Part shown: positions 1 through 6,732 of the stretch, piece by piece
Layout: each line of letters begins with the position of its first letter
How positions within the stretch are numbered: position 1 is the first letter of the stretch
Assembly: GCA_021803885.1 (NCBI GenBank)
Contig: JAJZKY010000072.1
Location: 1 to 11,479 of the forward strand
DNA length: 11,479 nucleotides
Reading direction: 5' to 3'
Source of the DNA: Planctomycetota bacterium
Lineage (GTDB): Bacteria; Planctomycetota; Phycisphaerae; WQYP01; JAJZKY01
Notes under the pieces: generated by a model
Told to the model about the DNA's origin: nothing
The model's database searches: none
Seen by the model: only the letters and a program-made list of their open reading frames with translations
Translations under genes and position numbers: made by a program

Positions 1-330
1 GCAGGGGGTTGAGCAAGGTGGGACTACCCCCAGCGCTGGGGAAAATCCCGGAGAGCAATCGTTAAGGGCGACGCGGCAGAGAGCCGACAACAACAAAGTG
101 GGGTTGTGTGTCCTGCCGCTCGTCCTTTTTTCACGACGTCTCGCAGAAGCGATTGGATGAATCAGGTCTTTTTACTGTGCGCACAGGTGCAAGGGATCGC
201 TACGATGAACGCACGCCGCTGTGGTAAGCCGTAATTATGAGGCCGGAACCAAACGGCTCCAACCGGGTGGTATTGTGCATTTAGTGTGTATGGCCGTCTC
301 ACCCGCTTCACGTTTCCCCCGTTGGCGGAA
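1..330. other. Gene-poor left edge with strong inverted repeats
   Basis: No recognisable gene is visible in this stretch. A plus-strand frame is open from the left edge to the stop at 158-160 (about 52 codons), but its peptide resembles nothing I know and it runs through a terminator-like hairpin. The first 131 bases are rich in secondary structure. GGGGGT at 4-9 pairs with ACCCCC at 26-31. A perfect 14-base palindrome (CCCCAGCGCTGGGG) lies at 28-41 and competes with that pairing. A larger stem lies at 73-119. I could not match it to RNase P RNA, tmRNA, SRP RNA or 6S RNA by eye. From 132 to 330 I see nothing definite. Confidence 0.35.
73..131 (+). terminator. Terminator-like hairpin with T-run
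   Basis: GCGGCAG at 73-79 pairs perfectly with CTGCCGC at 113-119, and an inner ACAAC/GTTGT pairing (87-91 with 103-107) could extend the stem. Six Ts follow at 126-131, six bases after the stem. The long interrupted stem and the gap before the T-run make this a weak or atypical intrinsic terminator. It could equally be the 3' end of a structured RNA that begins outside the window. Confidence 0.35.
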
Positions 331-333
331 AAA

Positions 334-408
<75 letters not shown>

Positions 409-417
409 ATGACTAAT

Positions 418-445
418 ATCCTAACGCATTGGCCAGAATTGTAAA
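418..445 (-). promoter_or_regulatory. Candidate sigma70-type promoter for tRNA-Pro
   Basis: Reading the minus strand, TTTACA (445-440, 5 of 6 matches to TTGACA) is followed after 16 bases by TAGGAT (423-418, 4 of 6 matches to TATAAT, with the key T, A and final T kept). The mature tRNA starts nine bases further on, as expected for a promoter with a very short 5' leader. The assignment rests on consensus match and position only. Confidence 0.4.
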
Positions 446-607
446 CCTGATGGGGAGCTGTGCTGCCGGGGTGGCCTTGGGCAGGCAGGGTGACGTCAGA
501 TGGCCCGGCAATCGTCGCCGTCGGTTGTTGCCAACGGATAGAAATTGCGCCCGCGGACTTGTTGGACTATTCGGGACGGGTTTAATCAGGATACGAACGC
601 CGGATTT

Positions 608-976
608 ATGGTAATGAAAAAAGCGTTGCAGGTTGTGGCGCGAGATTGTTGTAACTGGTGTCGGCCTCGGTTAGGTTGCCTGTTCGTTGCGGCAAACGCG
701 AAGGCCTTCATTCCGCTTTTGCTGCCGATGCTGGTATTAGGGCTGATAGGGCTGGCCTATGGCAATCGGTTAGGCGGGTTTATTTCTGGCATGTTGCACT
801 TGTCGGCGACCACGCGGATACAGGCGATCCTGTGGATGCTGGGCATTATTCTGAGCGGATTCAGTTTTTTACACGTTTGTAAACGCCACCTCATGGCCGC
901 GGATGGATTCTGCGTGTGCGTGAAACCACCGGTCGCAGCGTACGCCCCCACCTCATCTTACTCGGAAAAACAGTAG
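608..976 (+). CDS. Possible small hypothetical membrane protein
   Basis: I do not recognise this 122-residue product. It starts at ATG 608; a second ATG lies two codons later, and the frame is open from a TTG at 545. The N-terminal part is basic and carries four cysteines (DCCNWC and a later LGC). Two hydrophobic segments follow, AFIPLLLPMLVLGLIGLAYG and IQAILWMLGIILSGFSFLHV, joined by a short polar loop, so a two-span inner-membrane protein is likely if the gene is real. No clear Shine-Dalgarno sequence precedes either ATG. The gene stands alone on the plus strand, pointing toward the end of the DUF89 gene about 100 bases away. The hydrophobic pattern argues for coding, while the missing ribosome-binding site and lack of recognisable family argue against it. 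Confidence 0.42.
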   Translation: MVMKKALQVVARDCCNWCRPRLGCLFVAANAKAFIPLLLPMLVLGLIGLAYGNRLGGFISGMLHLSATTRIQAILWMLGIILSGFSFLHVCKRHLMAADGFCVCVKPPVAAYAPTSSYSEKQ

Positions 977-1075
977 CCCTGGAATCGGTCAAAGCCAGTG
1001 CCATTGCCAGTTATCGGTTATCCGCCACGTCTCATGGATGGAAAGCCGGCGTGTGCGATGCTGTGCAATAGGGGG

Positions 1076-2140
1076 TCAAGGGTTCACGGCATCAAAGCGC
1101 AAAACCACATCAAAGACCTTGCCGTGGTGTCGCTGCGCGATGATCGGCTCTTTGATCATGCAGAGCTTGACCGTATCCACCGTGAAACGGGTGTTAAAGT
1201 TGCTTTCCAGACCGCGCCCCATACCCTCCAGAAACAGTAAATCAGCACCGGCGGCAACGGCATTGCAACCAGCGGAAATATACCGAAAGTCAATGAGCGG
1301 GGTTCGACCGCCGGAACTGGCTGGCAGAATCATTCCCGTGCGAAGCAAATCTCGCAGGACCGTATCGACGGCCGCCAGCCGCGGTAGGAGGTCGCACAGT
1401 TCTGCGTACGTAAGATCATTGAGGGCTGGCTCTTCGTTGGCCAGAAGATGTACCTGAATGCCGCGGCCGGCCAGCCACCGAGCCAGCGGTATGACGCCCA
1501 AAATTGCATCGCTGCCGGCATTGTCCAGAAAAAACAGTGCCTTTTTATATTTTTGGCCATACAACAATCGGCTGGAAAATTGTGTGAAATCATCCACCAA
1601 CCACGGTCGCGATTGGGCCAAGTCGGCCCGGATCTTTACAAAATCGGGTGATTCTCTGGAAAATCTCCCGGCGGTAGCGCTGGCCCCCAAGTCAAATATG
1701 TTTCCGGCAAAAACTCCCTCGATCAGGAGCAGCAGCATTTCCTGGTCTGTGCGGGAGTGCTGGTCTAATTCGGCAATCACCCGCGGATAAACGCCCAGCA
1801 TGGCGGCATTTTCCCGATCTTTCATGACCTTGAAGGGATCGGGAATGCGATGGGCCTGAAGAATATCCTGGCGAATGCGCCCGAGTACTTCTAAATCCAA
1901 CTCGCCAAGCCGATCTGGGTTGTCGCGAAATTGCCGCATTTCCATAGCCAAAGCCTGCTTGGCGGCCGCTGCAGCGGGGCCGGCCTGCTCACCGTACGTT
2001 TCCACGGACAGGCGGCAAATCAGATCAAAATGACTCAGGAAATGATCCAGCCAATAGTTGCGGAATTCGATGTCCACCAGCATGTTTTGTGTGCAGGGGG
2101 AATAGTGGTCCGAGTCCGCTAGAAGATTAAATTTCGGCAT
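1076..2140 (-). CDS. DUF89/ARMT1-like damage-control phosphatase
   Basis: This 354-residue protein belongs to the DUF89/ARMT1-like metal-dependent phosphatases. These hydrolyse phosphorylated or damaged metabolites in the cytosol; the PANK4/plant PANK2 C-terminal domains act on 4'-phosphopantetheine-type substrates. Visible family signatures in order are DPFKVMKDREN (101-111), EGVFAGNIFDLG (141-152), FLDNAGSD (204-211), PALNDLTYAEL (238-248), EGMGRGLESN (305-314) and KLCMIKEP (325-332). The Asp206-Asn207 pair and Asp242 are the expected metal and catalytic residues, and all are present. The EGMGR motif and the PALND spacing place it with the PANK4-type subfamily rather than ARMT1 proper, but no kinase domain is fused here. 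I start it at ATG 2140 (MPKFNLL) because the frame further upstream overlaps a candidate small ORF. The ribosome-binding site is weak (AGCGAAGA), which suggests coupling to what lies upstream. The true substrate cannot be read from sequence. Confidence 0.88.
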   Translation of the reverse strand: MPKFNLLADSDHYSPCTQNMLVDIEFRNYWLDHFLSHFDLICRLSVETYGEQAGPAAAAAKQALAMEMRQFRDNPDRLGELDLEVLGRIRQDILQAHRIPDPFKVMKDRENAAMLGVYPRVIAELDQHSRTDQEMLLLLIEGVFAGNIFDLGASATAGRFSRESPDFVKIRADLAQSRPWLVDDFTQFSSRLLYGQKYKKALFFLDNAGSDAILGVIPLARWLAGRGIQVHLLANEEPALNDLTYAELCDLLPRLAAVDTVLRDLLRTGMILPASSGGRTPLIDFRYISAGCNAVAAGADLLFLEGMGRGLESNFNTRFTVDTVKLCMIKEPIIAQRHHGKVFDVVLRFDAVNP

Positions 2141-2327
2141 GATTATCTTCGCTTGGCCAGCGTGCCAGCGTGTGCTCCATTGCACGGAACCAGCGCGATG
2201 GGGTAATTTGTGAGGGCAACAGCATCAGTCGGCGATCCGGGCAAACATTACCCGTTGTGTCCGCAGCGTCTGGGGCGTTTGTTGGCGGTTTGTCCCAAGG
2301 CCAGTTTCTCCTCGCTGGTGAAATCAT
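2127..2327 (-). CDS. Possible 66-aa translationally coupled peptide
   Basis: This short frame begins with an ATG (2327-2325) that shares bases with the TGA stop of the upstream hydrolase in an ATGA overlap. Its TAA (2129-2127) overlaps the start region of the DUF89 phosphatase by 14 bases. That arrangement is what a translationally coupled operon member looks like, and it fills the otherwise unexplained 183 bases between the two larger genes. The product has no membrane segment or recognised domain. It is proline- and arginine-rich, with a more helix-like C-terminal half (RRLMLLPSQITPSRW then FRAMEHTLARW). It could also be chance read-through of spacer. I have no family for it. Confidence 0.38.
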   Translation of the reverse strand: MISPARRNWPWDKPPTNAPDAADTTGNVCPDRRLMLLPSQITPSRWFRAMEHTLARWPSEDNHAEI

Positions 2328-3112
2328 TTTTCGCTGGTCGCAGTGAGCCTCTCGGCCACAAAATTCACGATGCGCCGATAAGTGGCGTAATCCATGGGGC
2401 CACCGTGCCCGAGATTTGCCACCTCCCGAAATTCCACCCGCCGACCTTTGGCACGCATCGCGGCGACGAACTTATCGGAATGAGCGCTTTTGCTAACGGC
2501 CTGGTCCTGCTGGCCATGTACGATCAGGTACGGGATATCCGGCATTTCATCCACCAGATGCAGCGGAGAATGCCGCAGCAGCGCCGGCTGAATATCTCCG
2601 TAGCTGCCAAAAGCGTGGTGCATCGTGCGTGGAATATCTACTCGTTCGCTGTAATGAAACACAGCGTTGCACACGGGCCAGAGGGCCAGGCAGGCAATCA
2701 CACGATGCCGACTGTATCGGCTGTATACGAGTGCCCCGTGGCCACCCATCGACCCACCGGTGGCAATCACTGGAGTGTCGGTGGGAAGGTGGTGCCGCAG
2801 CAGCAGTGCATCGACAAGTTCATCCACAAATCTCTGTGTAGGCGGGTTCATCCAAGCCCAAGGCTCGTGAAACGGATGCACCACCAGGCCACCGAAATTC
2901 GACCATTCCAATTCCATGGGGTCGCCGCCACCCACTTTCATGTCCATGCTTCCTAAGCCGGCAAAGCGCAAGATAATCCCGCGTACCGAGCGTCCGATAA
3001 GGTCATGGGAAGTCCATGCCACCCGATCAATGAGTTTATCTTCCATCGAAATGAAAGCCTTTTTCAGGTCGCTACCGATGTAAAGACCAGCCTCAAGCTC
3101 AATCCGGTCCAA
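2324..3112 (-). CDS. Alpha/beta hydrolase (S9 peptidase/esterase-like)
   Basis: This 262-residue protein has an alpha/beta-hydrolase fold of the prolyl-oligopeptidase/esterase type, so it probably cleaves an ester or peptide bond. The nucleophile elbow GGSMGG gives Ser121. The acid is probably Asp203 in the loop HGQQDQAV, and the base His236 in LGHGG. A tryptophan-rich stretch, HEPWAWMNPP (80-90), precedes the elbow. No signal peptide or membrane segment is seen, so it is likely cytoplasmic. The start is a TTG at 3112-3110: an in-frame TGA lies only two codons upstream and the next ATG is residue 23, so little choice remains. No good Shine-Dalgarno sequence is visible. It lies 100 bases downstream of rpmA and is probably co-transcribed with it. 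Its stop overlaps the candidate 66-aa ORF. The substrate is unknown. Confidence 0.85.
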   Translation of the reverse strand: MDRIELEAGLYIGSDLKKAFISMEDKLIDRVAWTSHDLIGRSVRGIILRFAGLGSMDMKVGGGDPMELEWSNFGGLVVHPFHEPWAWMNPPTQRFVDELVDALLLRHHLPTDTPVIATGGSMGGHGALVYSRYSRHRVIACLALWPVCNAVFHYSERVDIPRTMHHAFGSYGDIQPALLRHSPLHLVDEMPDIPYLIVHGQQDQAVSKSAHSDKFVAAMRAKGRRVEFREVANLGHGGPMDYATYRRIVNFVAERLTATSEK

Positions 3113-3212
3113 ACCACTTCATGATAAAAGAGACCCCACGCGGCGGTGCCGAGCCTGCGTAAGGACTGTAGTATCGTGCAGGCCGGGGAAGTTTTCCGCT
3201 GCCCGAGAATGG

Positions 3213-3491
3213 TTAGCCAGGAAGGGAGCCGGCGGCGGTGGGAGCAACAGTCTCTGGATCAACGGATACCTTGCGATTAGAAGCAAATCTCACCCGGCCG
3301 CCGGCAAGGGCAAACAGCGAATCATCGCGAGCCAGACCGACGTTTTTGCCCGCCTTGAACTTGGTGCCGCGTTGGCGGACGATAATTGATCCGGTGGTAA
3401 CGACCTCGCCCGCGTAGGCCTTAATTCCCAAGTATTTGGGATTGCTGTCGCGACCATTGTGGGTGGAACCTTGTCCCTTCTTATGAGCCAT
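3213..3491 (-). CDS. rpmA: 50S ribosomal protein bL27
   Basis: bL27 is a large-subunit protein whose N-terminal tail reaches toward the peptidyl-transferase centre. The 92-residue product starts [16 protein letters not shown] after the initiator Met, which is the family signature. It continues with [24 protein letters not shown] and the central [15 protein letters not shown]. The start is already at the mature MAHKKG position, so there is no cleavable N-terminal extension of the Firmicutes type. An AGAGGT ribosome-binding site (3502-3497) sits five bases before the ATG. The C-terminus is slightly longer than in E. coli and ends in a Pro/Ala/Gly-rich tail. In most bacteria rplU (bL21) lies directly upstream; here the upstream gene is a divergent glycosyltransferase, so rpmA leads its own transcription unit. 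Confidence 0.97.
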   Translation of the reverse strand: MAHKKGQGSTHNGRDSNPKYLGIKAYAGEVVTTGSIIVRQRGTKFKAGKNVGLARDDSLFALAGGRVRFASNRKVSVDPETVAPTAAGSLPG

Positions 3492-3575
3492 GATAAACCT
3501 CTAAGCTGATAAACACTTCACCAGTGGTGCCGTAGTCAGTAAGCCAATATGGCCTATTCCGACCAACAAACGCAA

Positions 3576-3581
3576 TATACT
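3576..3581 (+). promoter_or_regulatory. Candidate -10 element for the glycosyltransferase
   Basis: TATACT matches the TATAAT consensus at five of six positions and lies in the 179-base region between the divergent rpmA and glycosyltransferase starts. No convincing -35 hexamer is found 16 to 18 bases upstream. Transcription from here would begin near 3588, which fits a translation start at 3671 better than the extreme upstream TTG at 3593. The equivalent promoter for rpmA on the other strand is not clear to me. Confidence 0.3.
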
Positions 3582-3670
3582 ATACCCGTTCTTTGGCTTC
3601 ATTTCCAGCATCGACGATTCTGGCCTGGTGCAAGGGTGCAAAACGGGCGCAGGGGGGCATAATTCACGCA

Positions 3671-4939
3671 GTGGAAATTCGCGGGTATGATGAGCAAGGT
3701 TTGGACAAGAGGTACTTGGTTTTGCAAACGCTGATTTTCCTGGTGCTTTGGGGCATAGAATTGCTGCTTGCGGTGTGGGGATTGAGAATTGCGCAGTTTT
3801 TCAGTTATAGAATGCCGAAGGTGGCGGCTAGACCTGTCGAGGACTGGTCGCCGATGGTGGCCGTTATTCTGCCGATCAAGGGTGTGGAATCGGGCACGCG
3901 ATTGAATTTGGAAGCGGTGCTGAATCAGGCGTACGGGCGCTATCGGGTGATTGCCACGGTGGAAAGTGCCGATGATCCGGTTTGCGGTCTGATTCGTGAA
4001 CTTCAGCGGAATCAGCCCGTGGGCCGCTTGGACCTGGTGGTGGCCGGCCGGGCGACGCAGCGGGGGCAGAAGGTTCATAATCAGTTGATGGCGGTTGCGA
4101 CGACTTCAGACCAGGACGAAGTGCTGGCGTTTGTGGACGGCGATGCAAATTTGGGTCCGCAGTGCCTGCACGCTCTCATTGGACCGTTGGGGTATGGCCG
4201 ACATATCGGGGCTACGACGGGCTACCGGTTTTACATCCCGGTTAATTCGCATGCGGCCAATGCCGTTGCCTCAATAGCCAACGCGATTGTGGCGAGTTTG
4301 TTTGGCCCCTACAGACGCACGGTGGCGTGGGGCGGATCAATGGCCATTCGACGGCCTGATTTTTATAGTTACGGGGTGGATGCGGCGTGGAATCATGCTT
4401 TAAGCGACGATTTCACACTTTCCTGGTGCGTTCGCAAAAAGGCAGGCGCGAAGATTCATTTTGTTCCGCAATGTCTGGTGGCCTCAACGGCGGATTACGA
4501 TTTTTCCAGGTTGTTTGAATTTATGACCCGGCAGTTCCGCATCACCCGAATCAGCGCATGGCATTTATGGGCCAGCGCTACAGCCGGGTCGGCACTGTAT
4601 CTTCTCACGTTGTGTTCATCGCTGTATTTTGCCATCACCGGTTTTTATCTGCACCAATGGGGTGGGGCGATTGGATCGCTGGCGGTGTTGGTGGTGTTGT
4701 ACGTGCTAAGCATTCTGCGCGGGCTGATGCTGCTGCGCGGCGGCCGGCGGTTGCTGCCGAATCATGCTACGGCCCTGGACCGGGTGTGGTGGTGGTATGC
4801 GCTGGCGTTTCCGCTGGTGCAGGCGTGGATGCTGCTGACGCTGGTCGCGGCCGGCGCCGGTCGGCGCATGACCTGGCGGGGGATCCGGTATCGGATGGTA
4901 AGCCATCTGGCAACCGAAGTGCTGGGTCATGTGGATTAA
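3671..4939 (+). CDS. Membrane glycosyltransferase, GT2/GT21-like
   Basis: The product is an integral-membrane family 2-type glycosyltransferase, closest in layout to ceramide-glucosyltransferase-like (GT21) enzymes. These transfer a sugar from a nucleotide donor to a lipid at the cytoplasmic face. From the GTG start it has 422 residues. A membrane span at about 15-37 is followed by the catalytic domain, with D1 motif VESADD (97-102), D2 motif FVDGDANLG (154-162), acceptor-site WGGSM (220-224) and D3 motif LSDDF (244-248). The final motif reads R-Q-F-R-I (287-291), where GT21 enzymes usually have (Q/R)xxRW. About three C-terminal membrane spans follow (about 302-326, 334-352 and 371-394). No in-frame ATG precedes the catalytic domain. 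I chose GTG 3671 over TTG 3593 because of the likely promoter; TTG 3698 is also possible. It is the only plus-strand gene among minus-strand housekeeping genes. The acceptor is unknown; a glycolipid is a reasonable guess. Confidence 0.88.
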   Translation: MEIRGYDEQGLDKRYLVLQTLIFLVLWGIELLLAVWGLRIAQFFSYRMPKVAARPVEDWSPMVAVILPIKGVESGTRLNLEAVLNQAYGRYRVIATVESADDPVCGLIRELQRNQPVGRLDLVVAGRATQRGQKVHNQLMAVATTSDQDEVLAFVDGDANLGPQCLHALIGPLGYGRHIGATTGYRFYIPVNSHAANAVASIANAIVASLFGPYRRTVAWGGSMAIRRPDFYSYGVDAAWNHALSDDFTLSWCVRKKAGAKIHFVPQCLVASTADYDFSRLFEFMTRQFRITRISAWHLWASATAGSALYLLTLCSSLYFAITGFYLHQWGGAIGSLAVLVVLYVLSILRGLMLLRGGRRLLPNHATALDRVWWWYALAFPLVQAWMLLTLVAAGAGRRMTWRGIRYRMVSHLATEVLGHVD

Positions 4940-4956
4940 TGCGCGTTGCAAGCGGC

Positions 4957-5367
4957 TTATTCCGGGCACACGCGGGTTTGAGCATTGGTCTTGCCAATGA
5001 GGAATTTACACAGCGAAGGACCGCCGACCACCGGTTCTCCATCGAGACCAAGACTAAAGGCCTCCAGTTGCACATAGCGTCCACTTTCCTCTTCCAGGAA
5101 AGCCAGGGGAATGCTTTGAGCTGCGTCATTGTACAATTGCACGGTCCAAGGGCGGACGATGGCTCCGGGCAGGCAGGGCTGCGGATGCGGTGCAGACGCC
5201 ACGAGCCGCACGCCATCAGGCAGCGTGCCGACATAAACATGCGGGGGATCAAGGGGTAATTCCGCCCCGGCCGGCGTGTCCTGCGTGGGCTGGACAGCCC
5301 AGATATAACCTTCGATTATTTGGTGGCTTTGCAGATAGGGAACCGAATCCATGTAGCGACTGATCAT
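4957..5367 (-). CDS. Unknown 136-aa protein cotranscribed with lysA
   Basis: I do not recognise this protein. It has no signal peptide, membrane segment or coiled coil. The sequence alternates short hydrophobic stretches with Pro/Gly turns (for example VYVGTLPDGVRL and PWTVQLYNDAAQSIPLAFLE), which suggests a small beta-rich soluble domain. Three cysteines are scattered (65, 120 and 134), with no metal-binding spacing. It starts six bases after the lysA stop, and its strong GAGAGGTGA ribosome-binding site contains that stop codon, so translation is almost certainly coupled to lysA. It converges on the glycosyltransferase with 17 bases between the two stops. A role connected with lysine or diaminopimelate metabolism is only a guess from position. 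Confidence 0.75.
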   Translation of the reverse strand: MISRYMDSVPYLQSHQIIEGYIWAVQPTQDTPAGAELPLDPPHVYVGTLPDGVRLVASAPHPQPCLPGAIVRPWTVQLYNDAAQSIPLAFLEEESGRYVQLEAFSLGLDGEPVVGGPSLCKFLIGKTNAQTRVCPE

Positions 5368-5373
5368 GATGCG

Positions 5374-5382
5374 TCACCTCTC
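5374..5382 (-). promoter_or_regulatory. Strong RBS overlapping the lysA stop codon
   Basis: On the minus strand GAGAGGTGA (5382-5374) is a near-ideal Shine-Dalgarno sequence six bases before the ATG of the 136-aa gene. Its last three bases are the TGA stop of lysA. It fixes the start of the downstream gene at 5367 and implies coupled translation. Confidence 0.75.
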
Positions 5383-6648
5383 GCCGTGGATAAGGTCTTC
5401 GTAGGTTTCCCGTTTGCGGATGATGTGCCAGTTGTCGCCATCCACCAGAATTTCCACGGCCCTGGGCCGGGCGTTGTATTGACTGCTCATCGCAAACCCA
5501 TAGGCCCCGGCCGAAAAAAGGGCCAGAAGATCGCCGCGGCGCAACGCAGGCAGATAGCGATCTTTGGCAAAATAATCACCACTTTCGCAGATCGGACCGA
5601 CCACATCAACAAGTTCATCGTCAGGGGTTCGCAGGGAGCTGAGCCGGCTGGCGGGTTCGTGGGTGGATGCCGTCGGCCATATAAAATGGTAACTCTCATA
5701 AAGTGTCGGCCGAATCAGGTCATTCATCGCGGCATCCACGATAATAAACTTGCGGCGTCCGCCCTGCTTAACGTATTGGACGCGGGAAACAAGTATTCCG
5801 GCGTTGCAGGAAATGGACCGACCCGGTTCCAAGAGCACCTTCAGGCCTGTATTTTGCAGCAGGGGCACAATAGCGGCGGCGTAGGTTTCGGCCGGTGGGG
5901 CCTCGTTGCCTTCATAAAACGCGGCGAAACCTCCGCCGATATCAATGGTATCAATGATGATTCCGCGACTTTTGAGCCGTTGGATCAGATGCAGGGCTTT
6001 GCTGATGGCGTCTACGTATGGTTGAGCGGTCTTAATGGGTGAGCCGATGTGCAGGTGCAAAGCATTCAGACGGGCGTATTTGGCGGAAGAGGCCTGCACG
6101 TAAAATTCCTCTGCCCGATCAATATCCACGCCGAATTTGGTTTCCTTTTTTCCGGTCATCGTTTTCGCATGGGTACCGTGGCTGATCACATCCGGATTGA
6201 CACGGAGTGCGGCCCTGGCATGGACGAATTTTTTTTCGGCCAGGCGATCCAGATTCCAGAATTCAGCTTCGCTTTCGATATTGAACCAGCCGATGCCGGC
6301 GTCCAAGGCCTCGTTTATTTCCTGATCGGTTTTACCGACGCCGGCAAAAACGATTTTTGATGGATCGGCTCCGGCTTGGCTGGCGCGAAACAGTTCGCCG
6401 CCAGAAACCACATCGAACCCACTGCCGCACGCCCGCAGTGCCGCCAGGATGGCCAGATTGCCGCAGCTTTTAACGGAATAGCAAATCAGCGGGTGCAGAG
6501 GGGCAAATGCCGCAGCGATGCGCTGATAATGAGTTTGCAGTGTGGCTAGAGAATAGATATACGCCGGAGTACCAACCTGAGCGACAATTTCCTCTACCGC
6601 GACATTTTCACAGTAAAGTTGTCCGTGCCGATATATGAAATGGTCCAT
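5374..6648 (-). CDS. lysA: Diaminopimelate decarboxylase
   Basis: LysA is a PLP enzyme that decarboxylates meso-diaminopimelate to lysine, the last step of the DAP pathway. The 424-residue length is normal. The N-terminal PLP barrel carries the Schiff-base lysine in CYSVKSCGN (Lys60), HLHIGSP (198-204), the phosphate-binding DIGGG (236-240) and LEPGR (273-277). The C-terminal beta domain has GPICESGD (351-358, with catalytic Cys354 from the partner subunit) and GAYGFAMSSQYN (381-392). Three variants from textbook motifs are noted: SCGN instead of ANSN after the lysine, HIGSP instead of HIGSQ, and GGGFA instead of GGGFG/GGGLG. None removes a catalytic residue. A related ornithine/arginine-type decarboxylase is unlikely given the CESGD and GAYG motifs. 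It lies 84 bases after the TIM-barrel gene and is followed at six bases by the 136-aa gene. Confidence 0.95.
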   Translation of the reverse strand: MDHFIYRHGQLYCENVAVEEIVAQVGTPAYIYSLATLQTHYQRIAAAFAPLHPLICYSVKSCGNLAILAALRACGSGFDVVSGGELFRASQAGADPSKIVFAGVGKTDQEINEALDAGIGWFNIESEAEFWNLDRLAEKKFVHARAALRVNPDVISHGTHAKTMTGKKETKFGVDIDRAEEFYVQASSAKYARLNALHLHIGSPIKTAQPYVDAISKALHLIQRLKSRGIIIDTIDIGGGFAAFYEGNEAPPAETYAAAIVPLLQNTGLKVLLEPGRSISCNAGILVSRVQYVKQGGRRKFIIVDAAMNDLIRPTLYESYHFIWPTASTHEPASRLSSLRTPDDELVDVVGPICESGDYFAKDRYLPALRRGDLLALFSAGAYGFAMSSQYNARPRAVEILVDGDNWHIIRKRETYEDLIHGER

Positions 6649-6732
6649 GGTGCGTGCTTTCGTGATTAGCGCCGGTTGCTGGTCGGCTGGTGGCCCTGCG
6701 CGAGCCGATGGGACTGCAATAAGGCGGCACCC

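Noticed and set aside
1038..1457. A plus-strand frame opposite the 3' half of the DUF89 gene
   Set aside because: The minus strand carries the conserved EGMGR and PALND motifs; the plus product is Arg/Ser-rich and featureless.
2210..2956. A 248-codon plus-strand frame opposite the alpha/beta hydrolase
   Set aside because: The minus-strand frame carries an intact GxSxG elbow and the Asp/His triad; the plus-strand product shows no motif.
3593..3670. An N-terminal extension of the glycosyltransferase from TTG 3593
   Set aside because: The extra 26 residues look unlike the family, and the start would sit almost on the predicted transcription start; GTG 3671 is preferred but not proven.
5320..6042. 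A 240-codon plus-strand frame opposite lysA
   Set aside because: It is a shadow of the lysA coding sequence, with no recognisable domain.
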